Shown here piece after piece: positions 1 through 6,068 of a DNA stretch of 7,590 bases; position 1 is the first letter of the stretch, and every line of letters starts with the position of its first letter. Position numbers and translations under genes: made by a program. The DNA is taken from contig RFVZ01000120.1 in assembly GCA_009922405.1 (NCBI GenBank), positions 1 to 7,590 on the forward strand, in the 5' to 3' direction. The notes beneath the pieces were generated by a model. It saw only the letters and a program-made list of their open reading frames with translations. It ran no database searches and was not told the origin of the DNA. Source of the DNA: Betaproteobacteria bacterium. Lineage in GTDB: Bacteria > Pseudomonadota > Gammaproteobacteria > Burkholderiales > Burkholderiaceae_E.

Positions 1-512
1 TGGGGGTCGGGCAAGCCGGTGGCATTTCGAAACGAAGAGGCCGTCATGCCGAGGCGCTGGGCCTCGCGATTCATCCGTTGCGCAAAGACCGCTTCGCTCC
101 CTGCGACGGCCTCCGCGAGTGCGATTGAGGCATCGTTTCCGGATTGGACAATCATGCCGTTAAGCAACTCTTCGACGCTAGCCGGTTTGTTGGGCTCGAT
201 AAACATTCGAGAACCAATCGCCTTCCAGGCCGCCTCGGATACCGGGGGTCGATAGTCCAGTTTGAGCGTTCCGTCCCGAATCGCCGCGAAGCTCAAATAG
301 GCTGTGAGCAATTTGGTCAGGGATGCGGGGTCGACCCGCTGATCGGCCGATTCAGCGGCCAAGACCTGACCCGAGGCCACATCCAGCACGAGCCAGGACT
401 TGGCTGCGATTGGCGGAACCGGGATGCTCGCTGGGAGCGGGGCTAAGCTCGCGGGTACCGCTGCAACGAGCAAAGTCAGAGAAACCAGGAGGCGAAAAGG
501 ATTCCAGCGCAT
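1..512 (-). CDS. D-alanyl-D-alanine carboxypeptidase (PBP5/6 type), N-terminal part
   Basis: Low-molecular-weight penicillin-binding protein that removes the terminal D-alanine from peptidoglycan pentapeptides in the periplasm. 170 residues are visible; the frame is open at the window's left edge, so the C-terminal part is missing. Residues 1-24 form a signal peptide: basic start (MRWNPFR), a Leu/Val core, then an Ala-x-Ala-like end near ASLA. The catalytic SxxK motif is S64-L-T-K67, inside PASLTKLLTAY. The second motif, SGN, is at 124-126 within QSGNDAS, followed by the family-typical FRNATGLPDP. The KTG motif would lie outside the window. ATG at 510-512 is the only start that gives a signal peptide. 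It begins 10 nt after the hydrolase stop, with no Shine-Dalgarno sequence visible in the gap, so translational coupling is likely. Family is certain; choosing among the dacA, dacC and dacD paralogues is not possible here. Confidence 0.95.
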   Translation of the reverse strand, partial: MRWNPFRLLVSLTLLVAAVPASLAPLPASIPVPPIAAKSWLVLDVASGQVLAAESADQRVDPASLTKLLTAYLSFAAIRDGTLKLDYRPPVSEAAWKAIGSRMFIEPNKPASVEELLNGMIVQSGNDASIALAEAVAGSEAVFAQRMNREAQRLGMTASSFRNATGLPDP

Positions 513-521
513 AGGGTCTAG

Positions 522-527
522 ATTATA
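522..527 (-). promoter_or_regulatory. Possible -10 box (TATAAT) just before the carboxypeptidase start
   Basis: A perfect TATAAT on the minus strand overlaps the TAA stop of the upstream hydrolase and ends 9 nt before the carboxypeptidase ATG. A transcript from it would be almost leaderless. No convincing -35 hexamer is found 16-18 nt upstream, where the bases are G-rich. It may be chance, or a weak internal promoter giving the carboxypeptidase expression separate from its operon. Confidence 0.25.
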
Positions 528-1179
528 GGCCGGGCTCGGGCTGGCCCCAGGCTTGACGAACGAGGCGCTTGATGAGTGTTAATTTGCGGTGAAAAAAGTG
601 ATCGGCTCCGGGAATCACCACTACCGGCAGTTCCTGTGGGCGGGCCCAGTCAAAGACGGTACTCAGAGGGACGACTTCGTCGTTTTCACCATGAATCACC
701 AGGGTATCGACCGGTACGGGGTCGACAGTCCATTTCGAGGTTGCGGTGCCCACCAGGATCAGTCGATATGCCGGCCGATGTGCAGCAGCCAATCGAGTGG
801 CCAAGCGGGTCACAACCATGGAACCAAAGGAAAATCCCGCCAGGACAATGGGTTGTTCGGTCAGCTTGCCCTGTTCGACAGAGGTGTTTTGGGCCTGCTT
901 CAGAACGGCGGCGAGGTCATCGACCTCGCCCTGCCCATCGTCATGAATGCCTTCGGATTCGCGTACCCCACGAAAATCGGGCAGCCAGACGGTGTAGCCG
1001 AGCGCATGTAAGGTACGCCCAAGGGTCTGAACCACTTTATTGTCGCGGTGACCGCCAAAGAGTGGATGTGGATGGGCGACGATTGCGATGCCAGCGCTCG
1101 GTGCCGCTGCTTCATCGACCGTACAGTCAATCCGGCCGGCCGGGCCGGCGACCGCGACCCGGCGCGAGTTCGGTGTCAT
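523..1179 (-). CDS. Alpha/beta hydrolase (COG2945-like)
   Basis: A 218-residue cytoplasmic alpha/beta-hydrolase-fold protein with no signal peptide; substrate unknown. The N-terminal HPHPLFGGHRDNKVV segment (36-50) is the hallmark of the COG2945-type small hydrolases and probably forms the oxyanion region. The nucleophile elbow is GFSFGS with Ser117. The acid is probably Asp167 in HGENDEVVP, and the base His194 in GADHFFHRKL, so the triad is complete and in the right order. A conserved PDFRGVRESEG segment (67-77) matches the strand and turn before the nucleophile. Length is normal for the family. The ATG overlaps the TGA of the ferredoxin gene (ATGA), implying translational coupling. The stop lies 10 nt before the carboxypeptidase. 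Family assignment is firm; esterase or thioesterase activity is only a guess. Confidence 0.9.
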   Translation of the reverse strand: MTPNSRRVAVAGPAGRIDCTVDEAAAPSAGIAIVAHPHPLFGGHRDNKVVQTLGRTLHALGYTVWLPDFRGVRESEGIHDDGQGEVDDLAAVLKQAQNTSVEQGKLTEQPIVLAGFSFGSMVVTRLATRLAAAHRPAYRLILVGTATSKWTVDPVPVDTLVIHGENDEVVPLSTVFDWARPQELPVVVIPGADHFFHRKLTLIKRLVRQAWGQPEPGL

Positions 1180-1490
1180 CCGTCGACCCGAAGGCGTTCA
1201 ACGACCTTGCCCTGTCGCAAGTGCGAGTCAATAATCTCATCGATATCGTGTTGATCAATAAAGGTGTACCAAACCGCTTCCGGGTAAATCACACAGACTG
1301 GGCCGGCGTCGCATCGATCGAGGCATCCGGCTTGATTGATCCGGACCTTGCCGGGGCCTGCGAGACCGAGTGCCTTAACCCGGGTTTTGGCGTACTGCCA
1401 CATGGCCTTGCTGCCGCGATCGGCACAGCACGCGCGACCATCGTCGCGTTGATTGAGGCAAAAAAACACGTGGCGCTGAAAATGGCTCAT
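1176..1490 (-). CDS. Thioredoxin-fold [2Fe-2S] ferredoxin (COG3411 type)
   Basis: A 104-residue soluble electron carrier of the thioredoxin-like ferredoxin family, which binds one [2Fe-2S] cluster. It starts MSHFQRHVFFC. Probable cluster ligands are Cys11, Cys22 (with a neighbouring Cys21), Cys56 and Cys60; the last two lie in NQAGCLDRCDAGP, the family signature. This spacing resembles the Cys9/22/55/59 pattern I recall for the Aquifex protein. A further Cys66 follows in GPVCVIYPE. The WYTFID...DIDEIIDSHL tail is also typical. The same frame is open upstream to 1682, but that part overlaps the VanZ gene and resembles no protein, so ATG at 1488-1490 is chosen. No strong ribosome-binding site is seen. 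The gene lies 34 nt after the VanZ stop, and its TGA overlaps the hydrolase ATG. Redox partner unknown. Confidence 0.92.
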   Translation of the reverse strand: MSHFQRHVFFCLNQRDDGRACCADRGSKAMWQYAKTRVKALGLAGPGKVRINQAGCLDRCDAGPVCVIYPEAVWYTFIDQHDIDEIIDSHLRQGKVVERLRVDG

Positions 1491-1524
1491 GGGGCGCTCG
1501 CTGGTCGACAACTGGGACCCGGAA

Positions 1525-2628
1525 TCATAAACGTCTGCGCAGGCCCCAGACCAGGACCAGCGCGGGCCAGAGGCTGGCGATCCCGTGTTGAAATCCCGCG
1601 ACATTGCGCCATGACCCTGTCGACCACGCCATCGCGGCAGAATTTTGAAAGGCCAATTCGGGTTTGATGGGTCCAGTGACAAGAAGGGTTAAGACCGCGG
1701 CGACCAGGGCGCGCCGACGCGCGCGCTCGCTCAGCGTGGATGCACCGAGCGCGAGGAGTGCGCCGCAGAGCAGACCACCCAGAGCGCCGGCGGATACCCA
1801 GTGATCGGTCGCGCCCTCGGGCATCAGCGTGCCCACGAGGAGGCTTCGACCCGCGAGCGCTGTCACCACGACGGCTCCGGCGATCGCGGCGCGGGGGGCC
1901 GGGTTACGGGTGCAACGGGTCACGATTAACATCACGGCGACGAGGGCGGCGATCACCGTGAGTGACTCCAGTAGTGCGGCGGCAGTCAGTCCGGTCAACC
2001 CGGTGGTGATTCCGGCGAGGTAGGGCATGGGGTTGAAATTGCCCAGATCGCTCCAGGGCAGTTGCTGTTCCCCCGCGCTGAATAATCGAGACTGTGGTGC
2101 GATCTGCGACAAAATCCAGGCTGCCAGTAGCAACCAGCCGGGATACGAACCAGTAGCAAACCAACGCCCGAACCAGGCATTGAGGCGAGCCTGGCCAATC
2201 AACCGGGGCGCCAGTAGCGCGCCTGCCACCGCGCCGATCAGCGCTCCCGATCCGTTCGCCAAGACATCGAGACGCGAGGGAATGCGCGAGGGCAGCCAGC
2301 TTTGCAGGGCTTCAAGGCTAAGCGAGACCGTGAAACCCGCAACGACCGTCCAAACGATGGATTGCCGGGCGCCCGCTCTCGGCCAAGTTGCGAGAGCGCC
2401 GAACAGTCCGAATGGAACATATGCCAGGACGTTCAGCAAAACATCCGATAGGGTCCACCAGCGGGGCCAGGGTTCGGTCAGAAATGCCAGTGGGTCGAGA
2501 CCTCGTGCGGTCCAACTCGTAATCGGAAACAGCGACCCGATGGCGAGTGCCACGACCCAGGCTGCCCAAGCCCCGGGCGCGATTGGCGATGGCCGGGTGG
2601 GCAAATGACGGTCGATCAAACGCCTCAC
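1525..2628 (-). CDS. VanZ-family membrane protein with extra C-terminal membrane domain
   Basis: An integral inner-membrane protein of about 367 residues. The N-terminal part (about 20-145) is a VanZ-like domain. It carries the conserved Asp62 and Asn66 in SDVLLNVLAYVPFG, then SLSLEALQSWLPSRIPSRLD (Glu106, Gln109, Arg115, Ser118, Asp121) and Asn125 followed by glycines. VanZ itself gives low-level teicoplanin resistance, but most chromosomal members have no known function. Stand-alone VanZ proteins are near 160 residues. Here a further run of hydrophobic segments follows (roughly 155-175, 200-240, 250-265, 275-300 and 310-320), so the protein is about twice the minimal size. GTG at 2626-2628 is preferred because GAGGT sits 7 nt before it. 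A GTG three codons earlier (2637) is also possible. First gene of the minus-strand block leading to the carboxypeptidase; the shared envelope theme is suggestive only. Confidence 0.88.
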   Translation of the reverse strand: MRRLIDRHLPTRPSPIAPGAWAAWVVALAIGSLFPITSWTARGLDPLAFLTEPWPRWWTLSDVLLNVLAYVPFGLFGALATWPRAGARQSIVWTVVAGFTVSLSLEALQSWLPSRIPSRLDVLANGSGALIGAVAGALLAPRLIGQARLNAWFGRWFATGSYPGWLLLAAWILSQIAPQSRLFSAGEQQLPWSDLGNFNPMPYLAGITTGLTGLTAAALLESLTVIAALVAVMLIVTRCTRNPAPRAAIAGAVVVTALAGRSLLVGTLMPEGATDHWVSAGALGGLLCGALLALGASTLSERARRRALVAAVLTLLVTGPIKPELAFQNSAAMAWSTGSWRNVAGFQHGIASLWPALVLVWGLRRRL

Positions 2629-2635
2629 AGTCCGC

Positions 2636-2640
2636 ACCTC
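2636..2640 (-). promoter_or_regulatory. Ribosome-binding site of the VanZ-family gene
   Basis: The minus strand reads GAGGT, followed by 7 nt and GTG at 2628-2626. This good match to the anti-Shine-Dalgarno decides the start used here. The in-frame GTG at 2637-2635 overlaps this site and has only a weaker G-rich stretch (GGGG) about 12 nt upstream. Confidence 0.5.
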
Positions 2641-2664
2641 ATTCTGAACCCCAGTGTAGTCCCC

Positions 2665-2700
2665 ATGCAGGACCGCTATGATCGCGGATTGTCCTCTTAA
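2665..2700 (+). other. Possible 11-codon upstream ORF overlapping the BirA-fusion start
   Basis: An ATG at 2665 opens a short frame, MQDRYDRGLSS, ending at TAA 2698-2700. It overlaps the 5' end of the BirA fusion in another frame. If the fusion starts at GTG 2708 instead, this mini-ORF would end 7 nt before it and could couple translation. No ribosome-binding site of its own is obvious, so chance is quite likely. Confidence 0.15.
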
Positions 2701-2707
2701 GGCTCCA
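2669..2707 (+). promoter_or_regulatory. Start region of the BirA fusion: two RBS candidates and a -10-like TATGAT
   Basis: AGGA (2669-2672) lies 5 nt before ATG 2678. TAAGG (2698-2702) lies 5 nt before an in-frame GTG at 2708. TATGAT (2677-2682), followed by GCGG-rich DNA, could be a -10 box. If so, transcription would begin near 2689 and the true start would be GTG 2708 or ATG 2717. No clear -35 hexamer is visible at the right distance, so ATG 2678 is kept. This is the only divergent gap in the window, so promoters for both strands should lie here or just inside the neighbouring coding regions. Confidence 0.35.
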
Positions 2708-4135
2708 GTGTCTCCAATGTCGACCGTGACTCCGGGCTTGCCTATTCGCAGGGAACCGAATCAGAGGGATGCTTCGGCCCACGCTCTGGAGCGCGCATTG
2801 TGCAACGACCCTGCCCTGAGTCGGTGGGCGCTCGCCCGGGGCCAGGATCTGGCGCAAGCGGGGTTGTTGGTCGACTGGATTGATCAGACCGGATCGACGA
2901 ACGCGGACTTGTTGAACAAGCCATTCAATCGTGATCCGGTCGGACCTCGGGTCTTGGTGAGTCGGATTCAGACCGGTGGGCGCGGCCGGATGGGGCGCCC
3001 GTGGACAACGGTTCCAGGGGCCTCGCTCGCGCTGTCGGTCGCGTTCGAACGGCGCGTGCCGAGTTCGAATTGGCAAGGGCTGTCGATTGCCGTTGGCGCG
3101 GTCCTGGTGGAACACTTGATCGCGTCACAGGAAGCGCCCCCATCCTTGAAATTGAAATGGCCAAATGACTTATGGATCGACGGTCGGAAAGTTGGCGGCA
3201 TTCTGATTGAAGTGCGCCGAACGTCCGGTGCGGGACAGGGCGCTCAGGGCGATGAAAGGTCCCCGGCCGTACCGATCGAACGGGTTGTGATCGGGGTCGG
3301 CCTGAACCGTTTTGATCACCCCGCCCTCGCCGCGCTGGGGGTCCCGGCGGGAGCGCTCAAGTGCGGGCCAGTTTCGGAATCGGCTGGGGATCCGATCGAT
3401 CTTGCTGCTCGAGTCGCTGCGGCCATTTTGGAGGCCAGTATCCGACTCGAGACGCAGGGTCTGGCGAATCTGCTGCCCTTGTGGCGCGCCCGCGATGCGT
3501 TGGTTGGATTGCCCGTGCGGGTCGAGGACGCTCGCGCCCCCGCATGGTCCGGTATTGCGGCCGGAATCGACGACCGCGGCGCCCTGCGAGTCCACTGCGC
3601 AGGGACCCCAACGCAGATTCGCATCGTCATCGCGGGTGATGTGTCGGTGCGCCCGCAAGACATAGGCCCAGCGGCGGAGCAGGCCGTCGCGCTGGCCCCG
3701 AAAGAGACCCATGTTGGACTCACCGATGGACTCACCGATGTACTGACGTATGGCTCCCTGATGTTCGAGCCAGTCTGGTCCGCGGTGGTTACCGGGCAAT
3801 ATTCGAGCCAGTCCGTTCGGGTTGACGGCTGGCAGCGCTTTGTAATTCCGGGCGAGGACTACCCCGGCGCCGTCCTAAGCGCAGGAGCCTCCATGGCGGC
3901 CGTTCTTTGGAAAGGTGTCGGCGCAGACGATCTGGGTCGTCTAGACGAATTTGAAGGGGATCAGTACCAGCGCGTCCCGGTTGTTGTCGGCCCCGAGGGA
4001 AGTCCAGCCTGGATCTATGCGTGGCGTGGGCAGCGACCGTTGGACAGCACCATTTGGGACCCGGACGCCTTTGCGCAGCCCGAGGTCATGGCGCGGTTTC
4101 TAGCGAAGCACTGTCGCACGAACCCGCCCCAGTAG
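2678..4135 (+). CDS. birA: Biotin--protein ligase fused to gamma-glutamylcyclotransferase-like domain
   Basis: A 485-residue two-domain cytoplasmic protein. Residues about 65-330 are a biotin--[acetyl-CoA-carboxylase] ligase, which forms biotinyl-AMP and biotinylates the carboxyl-carrier lysine. Motifs: TGSTNADLL (71-79), the biotin/ATP loop GGRGRMGRPW (100-109), KWPNDLWIDGRKVGGILIE (160-178) and VVIGVGLNR, then a C-terminal beta domain. No winged-helix repressor domain precedes it, so it should not repress biotin genes. Residues about 352-480 form a GGCT/AIG2-like domain: YGSLM (358-362), GWQRF, EDYPG, then LDEFEGDQY (422-430) with Glu426 as likely catalytic acid, and a WIYAW strand. GGCT enzymes release 5-oxoproline from gamma-glutamyl amines; bacterial AIG2-like substrates are unknown. 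The frame is continuous. A 12-bp tandem duplication lies in the linker. In related genomes I recall coaX, not a GGCT domain, after birA. Start is uncertain (2678, 2708 or 2717). The gene symbol applies to the ligase part only. Confidence 0.9.
   Translation: MIADCPLKAPVSPMSTVTPGLPIRREPNQRDASAHALERALCNDPALSRWALARGQDLAQAGLLVDWIDQTGSTNADLLNKPFNRDPVGPRVLVSRIQTGGRGRMGRPWTTVPGASLALSVAFERRVPSSNWQGLSIAVGAVLVEHLIASQEAPPSLKLKWPNDLWIDGRKVGGILIEVRRTSGAGQGAQGDERSPAVPIERVVIGVGLNRFDHPALAALGVPAGALKCGPVSESAGDPIDLAARVAAAILEASIRLETQGLANLLPLWRARDALVGLPVRVEDARAPAWSGIAAGIDDRGALRVHCAGTPTQIRIVIAGDVSVRPQDIGPAAEQAVALAPKETHVGLTDGLTDVLTYGSLMFEPVWSAVVTGQYSSQSVRVDGWQRFVIPGEDYPGAVLSAGASMAAVLWKGVGADDLGRLDEFEGDQYQRVPVVVGPEGSPAWIYAWRGQRPLDSTIWDPDAFAQPEVMARFLAKHCRTNPPQ
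3716..3739 (+). repeat. 12-bp exact tandem duplication in the BirA-GGCT linker
   Basis: The unit ggactcaccgat occurs twice in direct succession and in frame, encoding GLTDGLTD (about residues 347-354). The next bases, gtactgacg, resemble a decayed third copy (VLT). It sits just before the YGSLM motif that opens the GGCT-like domain, so it lengthens the flexible linker by four residues. Confidence 0.9.
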
Positions 4136-4648
4136 CGCCGTGGTTGAACGGTCGTGGCAGAACGGGATCGATACAACAGTGCCACCGGTTGCGAGAACCT
4201 TCGGGGCGCCGACGATTGCGTCGACCGACCAGTCGCCGCCTTTGACCAGGATGTCTGGGCCGATCGAGGAAATAAGCTCGATGGGCGTATCGCCTTCAAA
4301 CCAGGTCACCAGGTCGACCGATTCCAAGGCGCAGATCACCGCGAGGCGATCGGCCAGTGGGTTGATCGGCCGGTCCGCCCCTTTGCCCAGCCGGCGCACG
4401 GATGCGTCGTCGTTCAGGGCAACGATCAGACTTGCGCCGAGTGCCCGTGCCTGCGCGAGATACGTGACATGGCCCCGGTGTAATAAGTCGAAGACGCCGT
4501 TGGTAAAAACGCGCGGCCGCGGTAATGCCCGGAGGGCATCGACGAGATCCTGGGCCGAATGGAGTTTTCGTTCGTGGGAAGGATTACCCGCGGCAGCAGC
4601 GACGCGCTCCGGGGCTAAGGGTCCTGCAATCCGATCCGCGGTGATCAT
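4100..4648 (-). CDS. rfaE2: D-beta-D-heptose 1-phosphate adenylyltransferase (stand-alone)
   Basis: A 182-residue cytoplasmic nucleotidyltransferase that joins AMP from ATP to D-beta-D-heptose 1-phosphate, giving ADP-heptose for the LPS inner core. Motifs: FTNGVFDLLHRGH with the HxGH signature at 57-60; DRPINPLADRLAVICALESVD (92-112) and GDTPIELI; LVKGGDW (134-140); and RSTTALLGRV (167-176), the conserved STT phosphate-binding end. It corresponds to the C-terminal domain of E. coli HldE; the kinase domain is absent and must be encoded elsewhere. The first 27 or so residues have no family motif, so a slightly later start cannot be excluded, but ATG at 4648 overlaps the preceding TGA as ATGA, favouring it. 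The 3' end overlaps the convergent BirA fusion by 36 bp. Its upstream partners look lipid-related rather than LPS genes. Confidence 0.93.
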   Translation of the reverse strand: MITADRIAGPLAPERVAAAAGNPSHERKLHSAQDLVDALRALPRPRVFTNGVFDLLHRGHVTYLAQARALGASLIVALNDDASVRRLGKGADRPINPLADRLAVICALESVDLVTWFEGDTPIELISSIGPDILVKGGDWSVDAIVGAPKVLATGGTVVSIPFCHDRSTTALLGRVRATVLR

Positions 4649-5517
4649 CCCGCCGTCGGGGTGCCCGCAGGCACTAAAGCGCCGGCTGCGAGGCTGGCGA
4701 GGAGCTCTTTGCGATAACGGTTAAGGGCCGTTGCGTTCTCGAACGGCCGGCCGAAAAGCAACGACATGTTGTGCAGAATCCGATCCACGACCTTGCCTTC
4801 CCAGACCGCATCGAACCGGATTTGCTCGTCGAGCCAGCGCTCGAGCCAACCCGGCTCGGGCAGTCGACTTTGGACGGTGTCATTGGGGAAGAGCGACTGG
4901 TTAACATGCAGGTTGGTGGGATGCAGGGCCTGCGCGGTGCGTCGCGCCGATGCCATCAAGACCCCTACCTTTGCGAAAGCCGCGCGGGCGCTGTCGCCGA
5001 CATCGACCAGGGCCTTGCGCATGTACTGAAGGTAAGCACCGCCATGGCGGGCTTCGTCGCGCGAAATAATGTCGTAGATGGCCCTGATCACGGGTTCGGT
5101 ATGCCACTCGGCAGCTCTTCGGTACCAGTGATTCAGACGGATTTCGCCGCAAAAATGCAACATCAGGGTCTCGAGCGGAGGCGCCGGGTCGAACTCGAAT
5201 CGAACGGCGTGCAGTTCGGCTTCGGTGGGCATCAGATCCGGACAAAAACGACGCAAGTATTCCATCAGGACCAGCGAGTGTTTTTGCTCTTCGTAAAACC
5301 AGACCGACATGAACGCAGAAAAGTCGCTGTCATGGCGGTTGTCGCGCAGGAACATTTCTGTGGCTGGCAACGCGGCCCATTCAGTGATGGCGTTCCACTT
5401 GATCGTCTGCGCCTGTTCAGGCGACAGCTTGGAGGCGTCGAACTGATCCCAGGGCACATCGTTGTCCATGCTCCAACGCACGCGCTCAAAGGATTTGAAC
5501 AGATCTGGGTAAAGCAT
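4645..5517 (-). CDS. Ferritin-like diiron protein, acyl-ACP-desaturase type
   Basis: A 290-residue soluble protein of the ferritin-like diiron superfamily, closest to type-2 fatty-acid (acyl-ACP) desaturases. The expected four-helix ligand set is present: Glu46 (TEWAALP) or Glu54, then Glu77-x-x-His80 in WFYEEQKHS, Glu125 in HFCGEIRLNHWYR, and Glu155-x-x-His158 in SRDEARHGG. This four-Glu, two-His arrangement matches stearoyl-ACP desaturase and its bacterial relatives. Length fits bacterial members, which are shorter than the plant enzymes. No membrane segment is seen. The segments ATEMFLRDNRHDSDFSAF and PAPPLETLMLHF match a proteobacterial clade usually annotated only as ferritin-like; the substrate has not, to my knowledge, been defined. 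No clear ribosome-binding site precedes ATG 5517; it lies 37 nt after the NTF2-like stop. Its own stop overlaps the heptose gene's ATG. Diiron binding is well supported; desaturation is inferred. Confidence 0.88.
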   Translation of the reverse strand: MLYPDLFKSFERVRWSMDNDVPWDQFDASKLSPEQAQTIKWNAITEWAALPATEMFLRDNRHDSDFSAFMSVWFYEEQKHSLVLMEYLRRFCPDLMPTEAELHAVRFEFDPAPPLETLMLHFCGEIRLNHWYRRAAEWHTEPVIRAIYDIISRDEARHGGAYLQYMRKALVDVGDSARAAFAKVGVLMASARRTAQALHPTNLHVNQSLFPNDTVQSRLPEPGWLERWLDEQIRFDAVWEGKVVDRILHNMSLLFGRPFENATALNRYRKELLASLAAGALVPAGTPTAG

Positions 5518-5554
5518 GACAGTGGGCCATCTACGTTGGGGGATTGACGCACCC

Positions 5555-6046
5555 TCAAGGATAACAGGGTGGGATCGGAGCTGCTCCCGCCCTACGCAGA
5601 CGTCGCATCACGGGCCCGATCAATGGGAGTTGTTCATAGAACTCGGCGGCGGCATCCCAGTAGTCGCGGTGCAGACTGACCCGGCCGTTGGGCGCAAAAA
5701 CCAGACGGGTTGCCCCGTGGATGCGTTGATCTGAGTCGGTCGGGCGCTGCAGCCAGTTGTTGCGGAAGCGAAACCTGAAGTCCCAGGTCAGCATGGCCTG
5801 GTCTGCATCGCCAATGGCAGTGAGCACCTCGAAGCGGGGATTCTCCAGACGTTCGAACATGTGCTTGAAGATTTGTTGGATCGGAGCAATCCCGTGGACT
5901 GCATTGAAAGGATCCACAAACTCGGCGTCCTCGCAGTAGTAGTCGGCGAGGTGCGGGATATCGGCTGGCGAGATCATACTGAATAGACGCGCGATTCTCT
6001 GGATTGGGATCACGGGATGATCGATCGGGTCGAATGGGGGCTTCAT
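5555..6046 (-). CDS. NTF2/SnoaL-like protein
   Basis: A 163-residue protein with the cone-shaped NTF2-like fold. Recognisable parts are an N-terminal helix pair ending in DYYCEDAEFVDPFN (35-48), the helix IQQIFKHMFERL (56-67), strands AMLTWDFRFRF (84-94) and IHGATRLVF (109-117), and a final HRDYWDAAAEFYEQLP (126-141). The HRDYWD end and the basic C-terminus (MRRLRR) are features I recall in a subgroup found next to an SDR gene and lipid-related genes. Such folds serve as isomerases, cyclases, dehydratases or binding proteins; nothing visible selects one. Acidic residues Asp40, Asp45 and Asp131 and His126 could line the pocket. ATG 6046 has a good ribosome-binding site (GAGGA, 4 nt away) and follows the SDR stop by 22 nt, so the two genes should be co-expressed. 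Confidence 0.87.
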   Translation of the reverse strand: MKPPFDPIDHPVIPIQRIARLFSMISPADIPHLADYYCEDAEFVDPFNAVHGIAPIQQIFKHMFERLENPRFEVLTAIGDADQAMLTWDFRFRFRNNWLQRPTDSDQRIHGATRLVFAPNGRVSLHRDYWDAAAEFYEQLPLIGPVMRRLRRAGAAPIPPCYP

Positions 6047-6050
6047 CAGA

Positions 6051-6055
6051 TCCTC
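6051..6055 (-). promoter_or_regulatory. Ribosome-binding site of the NTF2-like gene
   Basis: The minus strand reads GAGGA, then 4 nt, then ATG 6046-6044. It is the clearest ribosome-binding site in the right-hand block and fixes this start. Confidence 0.6.
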
Positions 6056-6068
6056 GATCCAACGATGG

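Noticed and set aside
1132..1152. GC-rich palindromic cluster of ggccgg repeats
   Set aside because: It lies in the N-terminal coding part of the hydrolase, is not followed by a T-run and fits normal codon use, so it is not called a terminator or a binding site.
576..1667. A 363-codon open frame on the plus strand
   Set aside because: It lies antisense to the hydrolase, the ferredoxin and the end of the VanZ gene, its translation is Arg/Pro-rich with no motif, and all three minus-strand genes have clear family signatures.
1491..1682. N-terminal extension of the ferredoxin frame up to 1682
   Set aside because: It overlaps the end of the VanZ gene and looks like out-of-frame translation; the family's normal N-terminus begins at Met 1490.
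3170..3799. A 209-codon open frame on the minus strand inside the BirA fusion
   Set aside because: Shadow of a gene with many matched motifs; GC-rich DNA produces such open antisense frames.
4771..5547. A 258-codon open frame on the plus strand
   Set aside because: Antisense shadow of the diiron gene, whose EExxH and DEARH motifs are unmistakable; the plus-strand translation shows no domain.
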